The notes: generated by a model from the letters alone, not told the origin. DNA of 20,130 nucleotides from 2-02-FULL-66-22 sp964576535 (GCA_964576535.1 CAZNWB010000059.1:1-20130); one strand, 5' to 3'. Positions 1 through 9,550 are shown, numbered from the stretch's first letter. Numbers and translations: made by a program.

Positions 1-1
1 G

Positions 2-53
2 ACCCCCCTCCCACTCCCTCCCCCTCAGAGGGGGGAGGGTTCGGGTGGGGGTG
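2..53. repeat. GC-rich inverted repeat, terminator-like
   Basis: A C-rich arm (about 4-24) is followed by a G-rich arm (about 29-53) that can fold back on it as an imperfect hairpin closed by a short CAGA-type loop. No T-tract follows. It precedes the typA promoter, so it may end an upstream transcript that lies outside the window. It could equally be a dispersed intergenic repeat of high-GC genomes. Confidence 0.4.
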
Positions 54-81
54 AATCTGCGGATACGTAAGTCCTTTGGCC

Positions 82-110
82 TTGACCGGATGACCCAGTG
101 TCTGTACACT
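82..110 (+). promoter_or_regulatory. Sigma-70-type promoter for typA
   Basis: A TTGACC -35 box (82-87) and a TACACT -10 box (105-110) are separated by exactly 17 bp. Transcription would start near 117, giving a leader of about 115 nt before the typA start at 232. That leader contains two hairpins, the second terminator-like. The boxes match the consensus at 5/6 and 4/6; no other candidate in the upstream region is as good. Confidence 0.55.
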
Positions 111-129
111 CCGTTTCGGTTCTGACGGT

Positions 130-179
130 TGGAGCTTTCTCCAGGACGCCGCAAGGACCGAACTCCCTTGCGGCGTTTT
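130..179 (+). terminator. Terminator-like double hairpin in typA leader
   Basis: A small hairpin (TGGAG-CTTT-CTCCA, 130-143) is followed by a perfect 11-bp stem. The stem pairs ACGCCGCAAGG (146-156) with CCTTGCGGCGT (166-176) across a 9-nt loop and runs into TTT at 177-179. This has the form of an intrinsic terminator placed between the promoter and the typA start. It could be an attenuator of typA, the end of a roughly 60-nt small RNA made from the 82-110 promoter, or a terminator for a transcript from upstream. Confidence 0.5.
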
Positions 180-231
180 GCTTTGTTCAACGCGCCGCGG
201 GACAACTCATCACAGTCGAGAGCTCGAATCC

Positions 232-2052
232 ATGCCTCAGGAAGTCCGGAACGACATCCGCAACCTAGCCATCATTGCCCACGTGGACCACGGCAAGACC
301 ACCCTGGTGGATGCCATGCTGTGGCAGAGCGGAATCTTCCGCGAGAACGAGTACGTGGTGGAGCGGGTCATGGACTCCATCGACCTGGAGCGGGAGAAGG
401 GCATCACCATCATGGCCAAGAACACCGCCGTCACCTACCGCGGGACTCACATCAACATCGTGGATACCCCGGGGCATGCCGACTTCGGCGGCGAGGTGGA
501 GCGGACACTGAAGATGGTGGACGGCGTCCTCCTCTTGGTGGACGCCAGTGAAGGCCCGCTGCCCCAGACCCGCTTCGTTCTGCGCAAGGCCCTGGAGGCG
601 AACCTGCCGCCCATCGTGGTCATCAACAAGATCGACCGCGGGGACGCCCGGACCAAGGAGGTGCTGGACGAGGTCTACGACCTGTTCATTGACCTCGACG
701 CGACCGAGGAACAGCTGGAGTTCCCGGTCTTCTACTGCAACGCCCGCAGGGGGCTGTGCCGCACGAAGGTGGACGGGCCCGATGAGACCCTCATCCCCTT
801 GTTCGAAGAGATCTTGCGGACCATCCCGCCGCCGGCCTACGAGCCCGGGTGTCCCTTGCAGATGCTGGTGACCACTCTCGACTATGACGATTACGTCGGG
901 CGACTGCTCATCGGACGAGTCTTCAATGGGCGACTGCGCAAGGGGCAGGACGTGGCGCTGTGCCGCCTGGATGCCAGTCGCGTCGCTGCCAGGGTGGTCG
1001 GGCTCTACGGCTACCAGGGCCTGCGCCGGACCGAGATTGACGAGGCGGGTCCGGGGGACATCATCGCGGTCGCCGGCGTGGAGGAAGGGAGTATCGGCGA
1101 GACCCTATCCGACCCGGAAGATCCCCGGCCGCTCCCCCCCATCAAGGTGGACGAGCCGACCATCGCCATGTTGTTCTCCGTCAACAGCTCTCCCATGTCG
1201 GGGCGAGAGGGGCAGCATGTCACCTCGTCCAAGCTCAAGCAGCGACTCGCCAGAGAACTCCTTACGAACGTCTCTCTCCGCATGGGAGAGACCGACTCTC
1301 CTGACACCTTCAAGATCTCCGGGCGCGGAGAGCTGCAACTGGCCATCCTGATCGAGATGATGCGACGGGAAGGCCACGAGATGTCGGTGGGCAAGCCCGA
1401 GGTCCTGACCCAGGAGATTGAGGGCCAGCGGCACGAACCCATGGAGATCCTGGTGATAGATTGTCCCGAGGAATTCATCGGCGTGGTGACCCAGAAGATC
1501 GGGATACGACGGGGACGCATGACCAAGATGGTGAACCACGGCACGGGCCGGGTGCGCTTGGAATTCCGCCTGCCGTCCCGCGGCCTGATCGGCTTCCGGA
1601 CGGAGTTCCTGACCGACACCCGGGGAACGGGGATCATGAACCACCTGTTCGATGGGTACGAGCCCTGGCAGGGGGACATCCCGCATCGGGCCACCGGCGC
1701 CCTGGTGGCAGATCGGGCGGGGCGCGCCACGGCCTACGCCATCAGCCACCTGCAGCCGCGCGGTGAGCTCTTCTTGGCGCCAGGCGACGAGGTGTACGAG
1801 GGGATGATCGTGGGGGAGAACTCCCGCGACAAGGACATTGACGTCAACATCACCAAGGAGAAGAAGCTGACCAACATGCGGGCCTCCACCGACGACGCCT
1901 CGGTCCAGCTCATTCCCCCGCGGGCCATGAGCCTGGAGCAGGCTCTGGAGTTCCTCCGGACTGACGAATTGCTGGAAGTCACCCCCAAGGCCTTCCGCCT
2001 GCGCAAGAAGATCCTCCCCGCCCTCAAGCGCAAGTCCGCCCGCTTCGACTGA
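232..2052 (+). CDS. typA: Ribosome-associated GTPase TypA/BipA
   Basis: This is a translational GTPase of the EF-G/LepA superfamily that binds the 70S ribosome and supports 50S assembly and growth under stress or cold. It is 606 aa, the usual length. Visible G motifs are the P-loop AHVDHGKTT (16-24), EREKGIT (switch I), DTPGHADFGGE (switch II) and NKID. The N-terminal G domain is followed by a beta-barrel domain, EF-G III and V-like domains and the BipA-specific C-terminal domain, which contains the family-typical RGLIGFRTEFL stretch. The ATG at 232 was chosen because the protein then begins directly before the conserved RNLAIIAHVDHG; a TTG in the same frame at 178 would add an unconserved 18-residue leader. 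One oddity is that the G5 SA signature reads NA (YCNARRG). A sigma-70 promoter and terminator-like hairpin precede it. Confidence 0.96.
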   Translation: MPQEVRNDIRNLAIIAHVDHGKTTLVDAMLWQSGIFRENEYVVERVMDSIDLEREKGITIMAKNTAVTYRGTHINIVDTPGHADFGGEVERTLKMVDGVLLLVDASEGPLPQTRFVLRKALEANLPPIVVINKIDRGDARTKEVLDEVYDLFIDLDATEEQLEFPVFYCNARRGLCRTKVDGPDETLIPLFEEILRTIPPPAYEPGCPLQMLVTTLDYDDYVGRLLIGRVFNGRLRKGQDVALCRLDASRVAARVVGLYGYQGLRRTEIDEAGPGDIIAVAGVEEGSIGETLSDPEDPRPLPPIKVDEPTIAMLFSVNSSPMSGREGQHVTSSKLKQRLARELLTNVSLRMGETDSPDTFKISGRGELQLAILIEMMRREGHEMSVGKPEVLTQEIEGQRHEPMEILVIDCPEEFIGVVTQKIGIRRGRMTKMVNHGTGRVRLEFRLPSRGLIGFRTEFLTDTRGTGIMNHLFDGYEPWQGDIPHRATGALVADRAGRATAYAISHLQPRGELFLAPGDEVYEGMIVGENSRDKDIDVNITKEKKLTNMRASTDDASVQLIPPRAMSLEQALEFLRTDELLEVTPKAFRLRKKILPALKRKSARFD

Positions 2053-2069
2053 TCCATCTTCGCCTCGTA

Positions 2070-2084
2070 GTCTGTCGGACAGAC
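2070..2084. repeat. 15-bp palindrome between typA and iscX
   Basis: GTCTGTC-G-GACAGAC is a perfect palindrome with a single central base, 18 bp after the typA stop. A second dyad, GTGACG (2124-2129) with CGTCAC (2140-2145), lies just before the iscX ribosome-binding region. Neither has a T-tract. The first looks more like a protein-binding site than a terminator. Confidence 0.35.
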
Positions 2085-2167
2085 GACCATCAGTCCCGAA
2101 GGGCTGTGCATTTTTCAAGCGGTGTGACGCTCTTCCCCCCGTCACCGAGGAATAGGCGGACCCGGCC

Positions 2168-2398
2168 ATGGCCTTGACGTGGGATGATACCTACGAGATT
2201 GCCGTCTCGCTCATGAGGACTCATCAGGGGGTTGATCCCTCGACCATCACCCTTCCGACGCTGCAGGAATGGGTCAACGAGCTTCCCGGTTTCAGCCAGA
2301 AGCCTGGAGCGGCGACCGAGAGGAAACTGGATACGATCCGGACAATCTGGCTGGCTCTCGCAGAGAGTGGGGGCGCCGCCGGACCACCGGCCATGTGA
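2168..2398 (+). CDS. iscX: Fe-S cluster assembly protein IscX
   Basis: IscX (YfhJ) is a small acidic protein that binds IscS and iron and tunes Fe-S cluster synthesis. The product is 76 aa, slightly longer than the roughly 66-aa E. coli protein because of a short Gly/Ala/Pro tail. Recognisable family features are the opening LTWDDTYEIA, the DPSTITLPTLQEWV helix-turn region (compare DPKTVRFTDMHQWI) and a C-terminal helix ending IRTIWLALAE. The characteristic ELPGF is present, though the usual acidic DDDP segment is reduced to SQKP. A possible AGGCGG ribosome-binding site lies 8 nt before the ATG. No isc or suf genes are adjacent, so it is an orphan here. It follows typA by 115 bp on the same strand and could be cotranscribed. 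Confidence 0.85.
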   Translation: MALTWDDTYEIAVSLMRTHQGVDPSTITLPTLQEWVNELPGFSQKPGAATERKLDTIRTIWLALAESGGAAGPPAM

Positions 2399-2518
2399 GA
2401 CCAGGGCGGGCATCATGGGTGGACATAAGGGGGGATCGAGAGTCCGCCTCGCGACAATCCGTCACCGTAATCGAGACCCAGAGCAGCTGGCCAAGGGGTG
2501 AAGCAGATTTCTGGAAAG

Positions 2519-2535
2519 ATGGCCGCTTCGGCCGT
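2519..2535 (-). terminator. Weak hairpin after the UPF0301 gene
   Basis: GGCCG-CTT-CGGCC (2521-2533) forms a 5-bp stem extendable by two pairs. On the minus strand it is followed by ATCTTTCC, a poor U-tract. It sits 21-37 bp past the stop of the minus-strand gene at 2556 and between convergent genes, so it may end that transcript. Confidence 0.3.
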
Positions 2536-2555
2536 CAAGGAAGGGATCGGGACTG

Positions 2556-3242
2556 CTAGAGTTGAATAGTGCGGCGGGCCATGGCCCGGTCCCATTTCTT
2601 TTCGTAGTCCTGGTCGAAGACCAGCGCCTCATCCGATTGCACTACGACCCAGGACCCAGCGGCAATCTCGCCCTCGAGCTGGCCTGGGGCCCATCCGGCA
2701 TAGCCCAAGGCAACCAGGGAAAGGCGCGGCCCGGTGCCGGCACCGATCGCGCGGAAGATCTCGGTCCCAACGGTGAGGGCTATTCCATCTTTGACAACCC
2801 TGGTACTCCCGCTCGCGTAATCGGTCGTATGCAGCACGAAGCCCCGCCTCGGTTCCACCGGCCCTCCGTAGTGGAGGCGGATTCCCCCTTGGGCCCCGTT
2901 GCCTTCCATCCCGAGCCCCTCGAGCAGGGCCGCAAGGGGAGCGTTCCCGAGGGGCCGGTTCACGACAAGCCCCATCGCGCCGCCGGCGTCATGGTGGACC
3001 ATGTAGATGACGGTGCGGACGAACCGAGGATCCTTCAGCTCGCTGGTCGCAACCAGGAGCTGGCCGGCCAGACCCCCGGGCTTGGGATGAGCCGGCGGAG
3101 CCTGTCCAGCCTTTGCCGAGGTACCGGATACCCCCCATGCGAGGAAAGCCAGGGCAGCCCCCAGGCTGGCGATAACCCACAGCTTGGAACCAGCGTTCCC
3201 CATCAGGGTGGAGCCACTTCGCGTTCGTCCCATGGCCGCCAT
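2556..3242 (-). CDS. UPF0301 / AlgH-YqgE family protein with N-terminal export signal
   Basis: The AlgH/YqgE family (DUF179) is a conserved bacterial protein of uncertain biochemical role, linked in Pseudomonas to alginate regulation. The 228-aa product contains the whole domain from about residue 57: GQLLVATSELKDPRF, the MVHHDAGGAMGLVVNRPLG segment, GGPVEP, then GYAGWAPGQLEGEI and the C-terminal WVV-x7-VFD region. Canonical members are about 185 aa and cytoplasmic. This one has roughly 55 extra N-terminal residues: a basic start, a hydrophobic stretch (WVIASLGAALAFLAWGV), an Ala-x-Ala-like site and a Pro/Gly-rich linker, resembling a Sec signal peptide. The start at 3242 has CGGGGAAAA before it; ATGs at 3233 and 3203 are alternatives that keep the signal. 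It is divergent from the methyltransferase gene at 3353. Confidence 0.88.
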   Translation of the reverse strand: MAAMGRTRSGSTLMGNAGSKLWVIASLGAALAFLAWGVSGTSAKAGQAPPAHPKPGGLAGQLLVATSELKDPRFVRTVIYMVHHDAGGAMGLVVNRPLGNAPLAALLEGLGMEGNGAQGGIRLHYGGPVEPRRGFVLHTTDYASGSTRVVKDGIALTVGTEIFRAIGAGTGPRLSLVALGYAGWAPGQLEGEIAAGSWVVVQSDEALVFDQDYEKKWDRAMARRTIQL

Positions 3243-3352
3243 TTTTCCCCGGAACAGTTACTCCGCAGAGCCTCACCGCATGGTCTCAGGCGCGTCCGGC
3301 CGGACCGCTGCTTGACGATTCCCGGACATCTATACGCCGACAGGATAAGAGA

Positions 3353-4102
3353 ATGCAACCCAGAATGAGAAAAAAGCCCAGCCTGAACACGGGGCGAGGT
3401 CGCGTCCTCCTTGCGATCATCCTTTGCGCAGCAAGTCTCCTCCCGGCCTGTCAACGATCGGGCCCACCGGCTGCCGGCGGGCGGCGGTTCCCGGCTCCCG
3501 ACCGGCCGGTCGCCCCCATCATCTCGGCCAGCTACTCAGACGAGAAGAGCCGTGATGAGAACGGAGAGGCCGAGCGTGTCATGGATCGCCTCGGCATCAG
3601 GCCAGGGATGCGGGTTGCGGACATCGGCGCAGGCGAGGGCTACTACACCGTCCGCCTGGCCCGTCGCCTCGGTGCCTCCGCGACGATCTACGCCCAGGAT
3701 GTCCAGGCCGACTACCTGAAGCAGCTCGAAGCCCGCCTCGCGCGCGAAGGGCTCACGGGAGTTCGACTCGTCCTGGGGGAGCCCCGGGATCCAAAGCTCC
3801 CCCCGGCCTCGGTTGACGTGGCCATCCTGTCGCACATGTACCACGAGATCGAGAATCCGTTCGAGTTCCTCTACCGCCTGCGCCCGACCCTCGCCCCGAA
3901 TTCTCGCATCGGAATCATTGACGCCGTTCGGCCTACCCAGGACCACGGGACCCCGCCGGCTCTCCTGCGATGCGAACTGGCCGCCGTCGGGTACCGCCAG
4001 GTTGACTTCGTCTCCCTGGAACCGACGGAAGTCTACCTCGCGATCTTTGTCCCGCCTGACGACCTGCCGTCCGTCGAGGCGATCATACCCTGCAAGCAGT
4101 GA
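3353..4102 (+). CDS. Predicted lipoprotein: class I SAM-dependent methyltransferase
   Basis: The 249-aa product begins with a basic N-terminus, a hydrophobic stretch (VLLAIILCAASLL) and a lipobox LLPAC, predicting a lipidated Cys at residue 33. After a Pro/Gly-rich linker comes a Rossmann-fold methyltransferase domain: motif I VADIGAGEGYYTVRLA (about 86-101), IYAQDVQ as the acidic end of strand 2, and VDVAILSHMYHEIENP as motif post-II/III. The substrate is unknown. Export of a SAM-dependent enzyme is odd, because SAM is not known to be available in the periplasm, although similar signal-bearing methyltransferase-domain proteins occur in environmental genomes. An ATG four codons downstream (3365) is an alternative start that leaves the signal intact. 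The gene is divergent from the AlgH-like gene and convergent with the HEAT-TPR gene. Confidence 0.82.
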   Translation: MQPRMRKKPSLNTGRGRVLLAIILCAASLLPACQRSGPPAAGGRRFPAPDRPVAPIISASYSDEKSRDENGEAERVMDRLGIRPGMRVADIGAGEGYYTVRLARRLGASATIYAQDVQADYLKQLEARLAREGLTGVRLVLGEPRDPKLPPASVDVAILSHMYHEIENPFEFLYRLRPTLAPNSRIGIIDAVRPTQDHGTPPALLRCELAAVGYRQVDFVSLEPTEVYLAIFVPPDDLPSVEAIIPCKQ

Positions 4103-4152
4103 TCCCCCGCACCTGCGTTCAATCCGGAAGTCTCACCACCAAGACCACGGTT

Positions 4153-4256
4153 GGCAATCAGGCAATTGGGCAACTAGGCACACCCAAAGGGTACCCGGCA
4201 ACTTGGAACCCCTGATTGCCGGGTACCCCCTGGGTGCGCCAGGTCGCCTGATTGCC
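4153..4256. repeat. Long imperfect hairpin between convergent genes
   Basis: The left arm 4153-4201 and right arm 4216-4256 are inverted copies around a 14-nt loop. Both arms share GGCAATCAGGC at the outer end and GGGTACCCGGCAA at the inner end; the left arm has about 8 extra nt in the middle. The element lies between the stops of the methyltransferase gene (4102) and the HEAT-TPR gene (4276). It probably acts as a bidirectional terminator or mRNA 3'-end stabiliser. It could also be a REP/MITE-like dispersed element; no second copy is seen in this window. Confidence 0.6.
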
Positions 4257-4275
4257 TTTCATTTTCGCGCCGAGG

Positions 4276-5081
4276 CTAGGTGCTGTCCCGTCGCTGGCGG
4301 CTGAGGAGCTCCTTGAGCGCTTCCACGGCGGCCTGGATCTGGGNNNNNNNNNNNNNNNNNNNNNNNNNNNNNNNNNNNNNNNNNNNNNNNNNNNNNNNNN
4401 NNNNNNNNNNNNNNNNNNNNNNNNNNNNNNNNNNNNNNNNNNNCGTCGCTGGCGGCTGAGGAGCTCCTTGAGCGCTTCCACGGCGGCCTGGATCTGGGCG
4501 AGGTTCGGATTGACGGCCAGCGCGCGCTGGAAATACTGGAGGGCCTGCTCGGGCTTCTGAAGCTGGAGGTAATTCAGGCCGAAGCCGGAGAGGGCGCCGA
4601 AGTGGACAGGGTTCCGCTTGATCACCTCCTCACAGTCGGCCAATGATTTCTGGTATTCGCCCACCAGGTAGTACAGGGTCGCCCGCTTGTTCCATCCCTC
4701 GGCAAAGTCCGGCATTCGCTGAATGATCTGGCTGAACGTCTCGACGGCCGCCTCGGCGTCCCGCCCGTTCATCTGTTCCAGGCCAAGCTGGAAGAGGCTA
4801 TCCACGCCGGGATCGCCGGACCGGCTCCAGACCCGCCAGAGGGAGTTCTCGGCCAAGCTGCGGACACGGTCGTCGGGGTCCCGGAGCGCCTCCACCAGGG
4901 CCGGGACGTCAGCCATGAGGCCGGTCTGCCCCAGCCATTCGGCACCCTGGCGTCGGGCCTCGATATTGGCTCTGTCCTTGAGGGCCGCAAGCGCCTGCTC
5001 GTGACTGAGTTGCTGCGCCCGGGCGGACGGAACCAGCCCTAGGATGCCAGCCGTAAGAATGAGGAGACTGATCTTCCGCAT
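4276..5081 (-). CDS. Secreted HEAT-TPR repeat protein (interrupted by an assembly gap)
   Basis: The protein starts with a signal peptide (MRKISLLILTAGILGLVPSARA, cleavage after ARA), then a HEAT-like helical pair (about 27-85, RSLAENSLWRVWSRSG) and at least three TPR units (about 95-205) with the W/Y-N-K-R-A pattern. It is predicted to be a periplasmic scaffold with no enzyme motif. The coding region contains 100 N (4344-4443) flanked by a 55-bp duplication. Removing the N run and one copy leaves 651 nt, an exact 217 codons, ending ELLSRQRRDST and a TAG at 4276-4278. The true product is therefore probably 216 aa. Read literally through the gap, the frame instead shifts into an unrelated tail. 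It lies 56 bp downstream of metF on the same strand and may be cotranscribed. The gene at 10533 is a clear paralogue without the signal peptide. Confidence 0.85.
4289..4498. other. Scaffold gap (100 N) flanked by a 55-bp direct duplication
   Basis: Positions 4344-4443 are exactly 100 N. The 55 bases before the gap (4289-4343) and the 55 bases after it (4444-4498) are identical. An identical overlap of 55 bases, a common de Bruijn k-mer length, means two contigs that overlap by k were joined with a fixed-size placeholder. The real sequence most likely has a single copy and no gap. Confidence 0.9.
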
Positions 5082-5137
5082 GCCCTGGCTTCAGTCCTTT
5101 GAGTTCGAAGAACTGTCGGAGCCGCCTGGGCTACCCC

Positions 5138-6082
5138 TCAGGACGCCGTGCCGCGACGGGGACCCAGCCCACCCGGCTGAGCATTCAGCCTCGTGGGCAG
5201 GGTGTCCCGCAGGGCCGGCAACTCCAGGGCCTCGAGGATGCGGGCTGGGGCGGTGGCCTTGTTCAGGACGTACAGGTGCAGGCCGGGCACGCCGGCATCC
5301 AGGAGTTCCCGGCACTGGCGAATGGCGTGGGCGACCCCGATTTCCAGTTCCGCCTCAGGATCATCCCGCTTCGCCTCCAATGCCGCCGCAAGTCCCGGCG
5401 GAAGCTTCGCGCCGCAGAGGGAACTGATGCGCTGGATCTGGGTAAAGTTGATGATGGGAAGGATTCCGGGGACCAGAGGGGATCGGATGCCCGCTTGCTG
5501 GTACCGGCGCCAGAACGCGAAGAAGTCCCGGTTGTCGTAGAAGAGCTGCGTGATCACCACGTCGGCCCCGGCCTCGACCTTGCGCTTGAGATTGGCAAGA
5601 TCCGCCTCGGGACTGGGCGCTTCCTGGTGGGTCTCCGGGTACCCCGCCACGCCGATACCAAAGTGGGGAAACTCGCGGCGGATCAGGGTCACCAGCTCGT
5701 CGGCGAACGCCGGCCCCCTGTCCATCGGGATGAAGCGGGTCTCCCCCCGGGGGGGATCGCCCCGCAGCGCGACGATATTTTCGACGCCCTGGGCGGTTGC
5801 CCTCCTGAGCCAGGTGCGGAGATCATCGTACGAGGACCCGACGCACGTCAGGTGGGCCGCCGTGTTGACCCTGAACTGCTCCCGGATCACCACGGTCAGC
5901 TCCAGCGTCTTCTCGCGGGTGGAACCGCCCGCCCCGTACGTGCACGTGATGAAGGTCGGCCGAAAGGCCCTCAGCGCGTCCACGCTGGCGAGCAGCGCCT
6001 CCTCACCGGCCGGGGTCTTTGGCGGGAAGATCTCGAAAGACAGTCCGAACTTCCCTGTTCCGTAGGCCTCGCCGAACTTCAT
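5138..6082 (-). CDS. metF: 5,10-methylenetetrahydrofolate reductase
   Basis: This FAD-dependent TIM-barrel enzyme reduces 5,10-methylene-THF to 5-methyl-THF for methionine synthesis or one-carbon metabolism. It is 314 aa, typical of the bacterial MetF form without a regulatory domain. Visible residues include the catalytic Glu in SFEIFPPKT (E17), TCTYGAGGST (47-55), AAHLTC (H77) and NIVALRGD with D109, the flavin/folate-contact Asp. The C-terminal PGLHLYVLNK is also family-typical. The ATG at 6082 places the conserved core at the expected distance. An extended -10 promoter (TGG-TATACT) lies about 95 bp upstream on the minus strand, and no SAM or cobalamin riboswitch is recognisable in the leader. 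The secreted HEAT-TPR gene follows after 56 bp. Confidence 0.95.
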   Translation of the reverse strand: MKFGEAYGTGKFGLSFEIFPPKTPAGEEALLASVDALRAFRPTFITCTYGAGGSTREKTLELTVVIREQFRVNTAAHLTCVGSSYDDLRTWLRRATAQGVENIVALRGDPPRGETRFIPMDRGPAFADELVTLIRREFPHFGIGVAGYPETHQEAPSPEADLANLKRKVEAGADVVITQLFYDNRDFFAFWRRYQQAGIRSPLVPGILPIINFTQIQRISSLCGAKLPPGLAAALEAKRDDPEAELEIGVAHAIRQCRELLDAGVPGLHLYVLNKATAPARILEALELPALRDTLPTRLNAQPGGLGPRRGTAS

Positions 6083-6154
6083 CCTGTCGATCCCCTCACG
6101 CGGCTGAGCCCTCCTTGTTCCATGCGCTTCCGGAACGAGGCTTCGCTCACCCCC

Positions 6155-6328
6155 TCACACCTCCCAGGCGCGCGCAGTATACCAGAGATCCGGGACCCGG
6201 ACACTTCCAAAATACATGCAGGCGCCCAGCCGATGCGGCTCCGCCTGGGAGATGGCCTGCACGGTGGGCAAGTGCTCCGGCACGGGGGCAGGGTCCCTGA
6301 TGAAACGCTCCTCAGCCGGGGTAATCAT
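6155..6328 (-). pseudogene. Possible decayed 5' gene fragment in the acnA-metF interval
   Basis: The 415-bp interval 6083-6497 has no full gene. On the minus strand a 57-codon frame begins ATG at 6328 with a protein-like start (MITPAEERFIRD, then PEHLPTVQAISQAEPHRLGA) and loses that character before its stop at 6155. It looks like the first 40 or so residues of a gene whose remainder is lost. I do not recognise the family with certainty. The metF promoter lies inside its 3' part. It could also be a non-coding stretch with a chance open frame. Confidence 0.25.
6176..6184 (-). promoter_or_regulatory. Extended -10 promoter for metF
   Basis: Read on the minus strand, TGG directly precedes TATACT, which fits the TGn-TATAAT extended -10 class (5/6 in the hexamer). 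The -35 region is poor. Transcription would start near 6169 and give a leader of about 87 nt before the metF ATG. Confidence 0.4.
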
Positions 6329-6497
6329 CTTGAACCGGGGCGCTTCCGGCGAGGTTCGGAGGGAGGGCAGTCTTTCAGGACCGGCAGGCTTCGAGGCATA
6401 CCCCAACCCGCCCCTGCATGCGGGGTGGGTGTCGGGCGACACGATGCTGGTCGCCGATGGCAGGACCTGTCGCGGGCGGGATCCTCCGGCGCGATCC

Positions 6498-9203
<2,706 letters not shown>

Positions 9204-9322
9204 GGTGTCCCCCTCGCGAACGGGAGCATCGGTGCCCCGAGCAGAGACAATCGTCGCAATCTACACGCAGTCGGAAAGGACTCGGCGGAACTCCGCGAGA
9301 CGACCGGGCCACCTTTAAGCGA

Positions 9323-9351
9323 ATCATAGCCCAGAAGGTTCCGCTGGACAA
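9323..9351 (-). promoter_or_regulatory. Sigma-70-type promoter for acnA
   Basis: Read on the minus strand, TTGTCC (9346-9351) and TATGAT (9323-9328) are separated by 17 bp, matching the consensus at 4/6 and 5/6. The predicted start near 9316 leaves a leader of about 112 nt before acnA. It lies within the 449-bp divergent interval shared with the receiver gene. Confidence 0.5.
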
Positions 9352-9472
9352 GCGGGCTCTCTCCGATGGTACGGAAACCCACAGGATGCTCTCTCTTTTC
9401 GGTGGCTCGGCAGTCTCGGCTCCCCCGGATAATTGTATTTCAGGCGGCAATTCTTGCACTCCACGGGGTTGA

Positions 9473-9550
9473 CTGTCGCGTGTTCGGTAGTCTAACCCTC
9501 GGAAAAGACGGAGGCCAGCCAAACTGGCAAGGGGGTTGCTTATGCGACAG
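9473..9550 (+). repeat. Nested dyad symmetry around the sigma-54 promoter
   Basis: Three inverted pairs nest: CTGTCGC (9473-9479) with GCGACAG (9544-9550), AACCCTC (9494-9500) with GGGGGTT (9531-9537), and GCCAG (9514-9518) with CTGGC (9524-9528). The whole span could fold as one stem-loop. Most of it lies upstream of the predicted transcription start, so protein-binding half-sites or coincidence are as likely as an RNA structure. Confidence 0.4.
9525..9540 (+). promoter_or_regulatory. Sigma-54 (RpoN) -24/-12 promoter for the receiver gene
   Basis: TGGCAA-GGGGG-TTGCT matches TGGCAC-N5-TTGCW, with GG at 9526-9527 and GC at 9538-9539 in the obligatory 12-bp register. Predicted transcription start is near 9551 and the leader is about 100 nt. 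Short upstream blocks GACTGTCG (9471-9478), TTCGGTAG (9483-9490) and TAACCCTC-N4-AAGAC (9493-9509) recur in the same order upstream of the second sigma-54 promoter at 14210. Confidence 0.75.

Noticed and set aside
1105..2169. 354-codon open frame antisense to typA
   Set aside because: It overlaps a clear typA and has the composition of a reverse-strand shadow.
4158..4275. C-terminal extension of the HEAT-TPR protein past the gap
   Set aside because: It only appears if the 100 N and both 55-bp copies are taken literally. Collapsing the duplication gives an in-frame stop at 4276, and the extension runs through the hairpin element.
9473..9550. Cyclic-di-GMP or other known riboswitch upstream of the receiver
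   Set aside because: The span folds, but it lacks the conserved GEMM core and matches no riboswitch consensus I can recall. It mostly lies upstream of the predicted transcription start.
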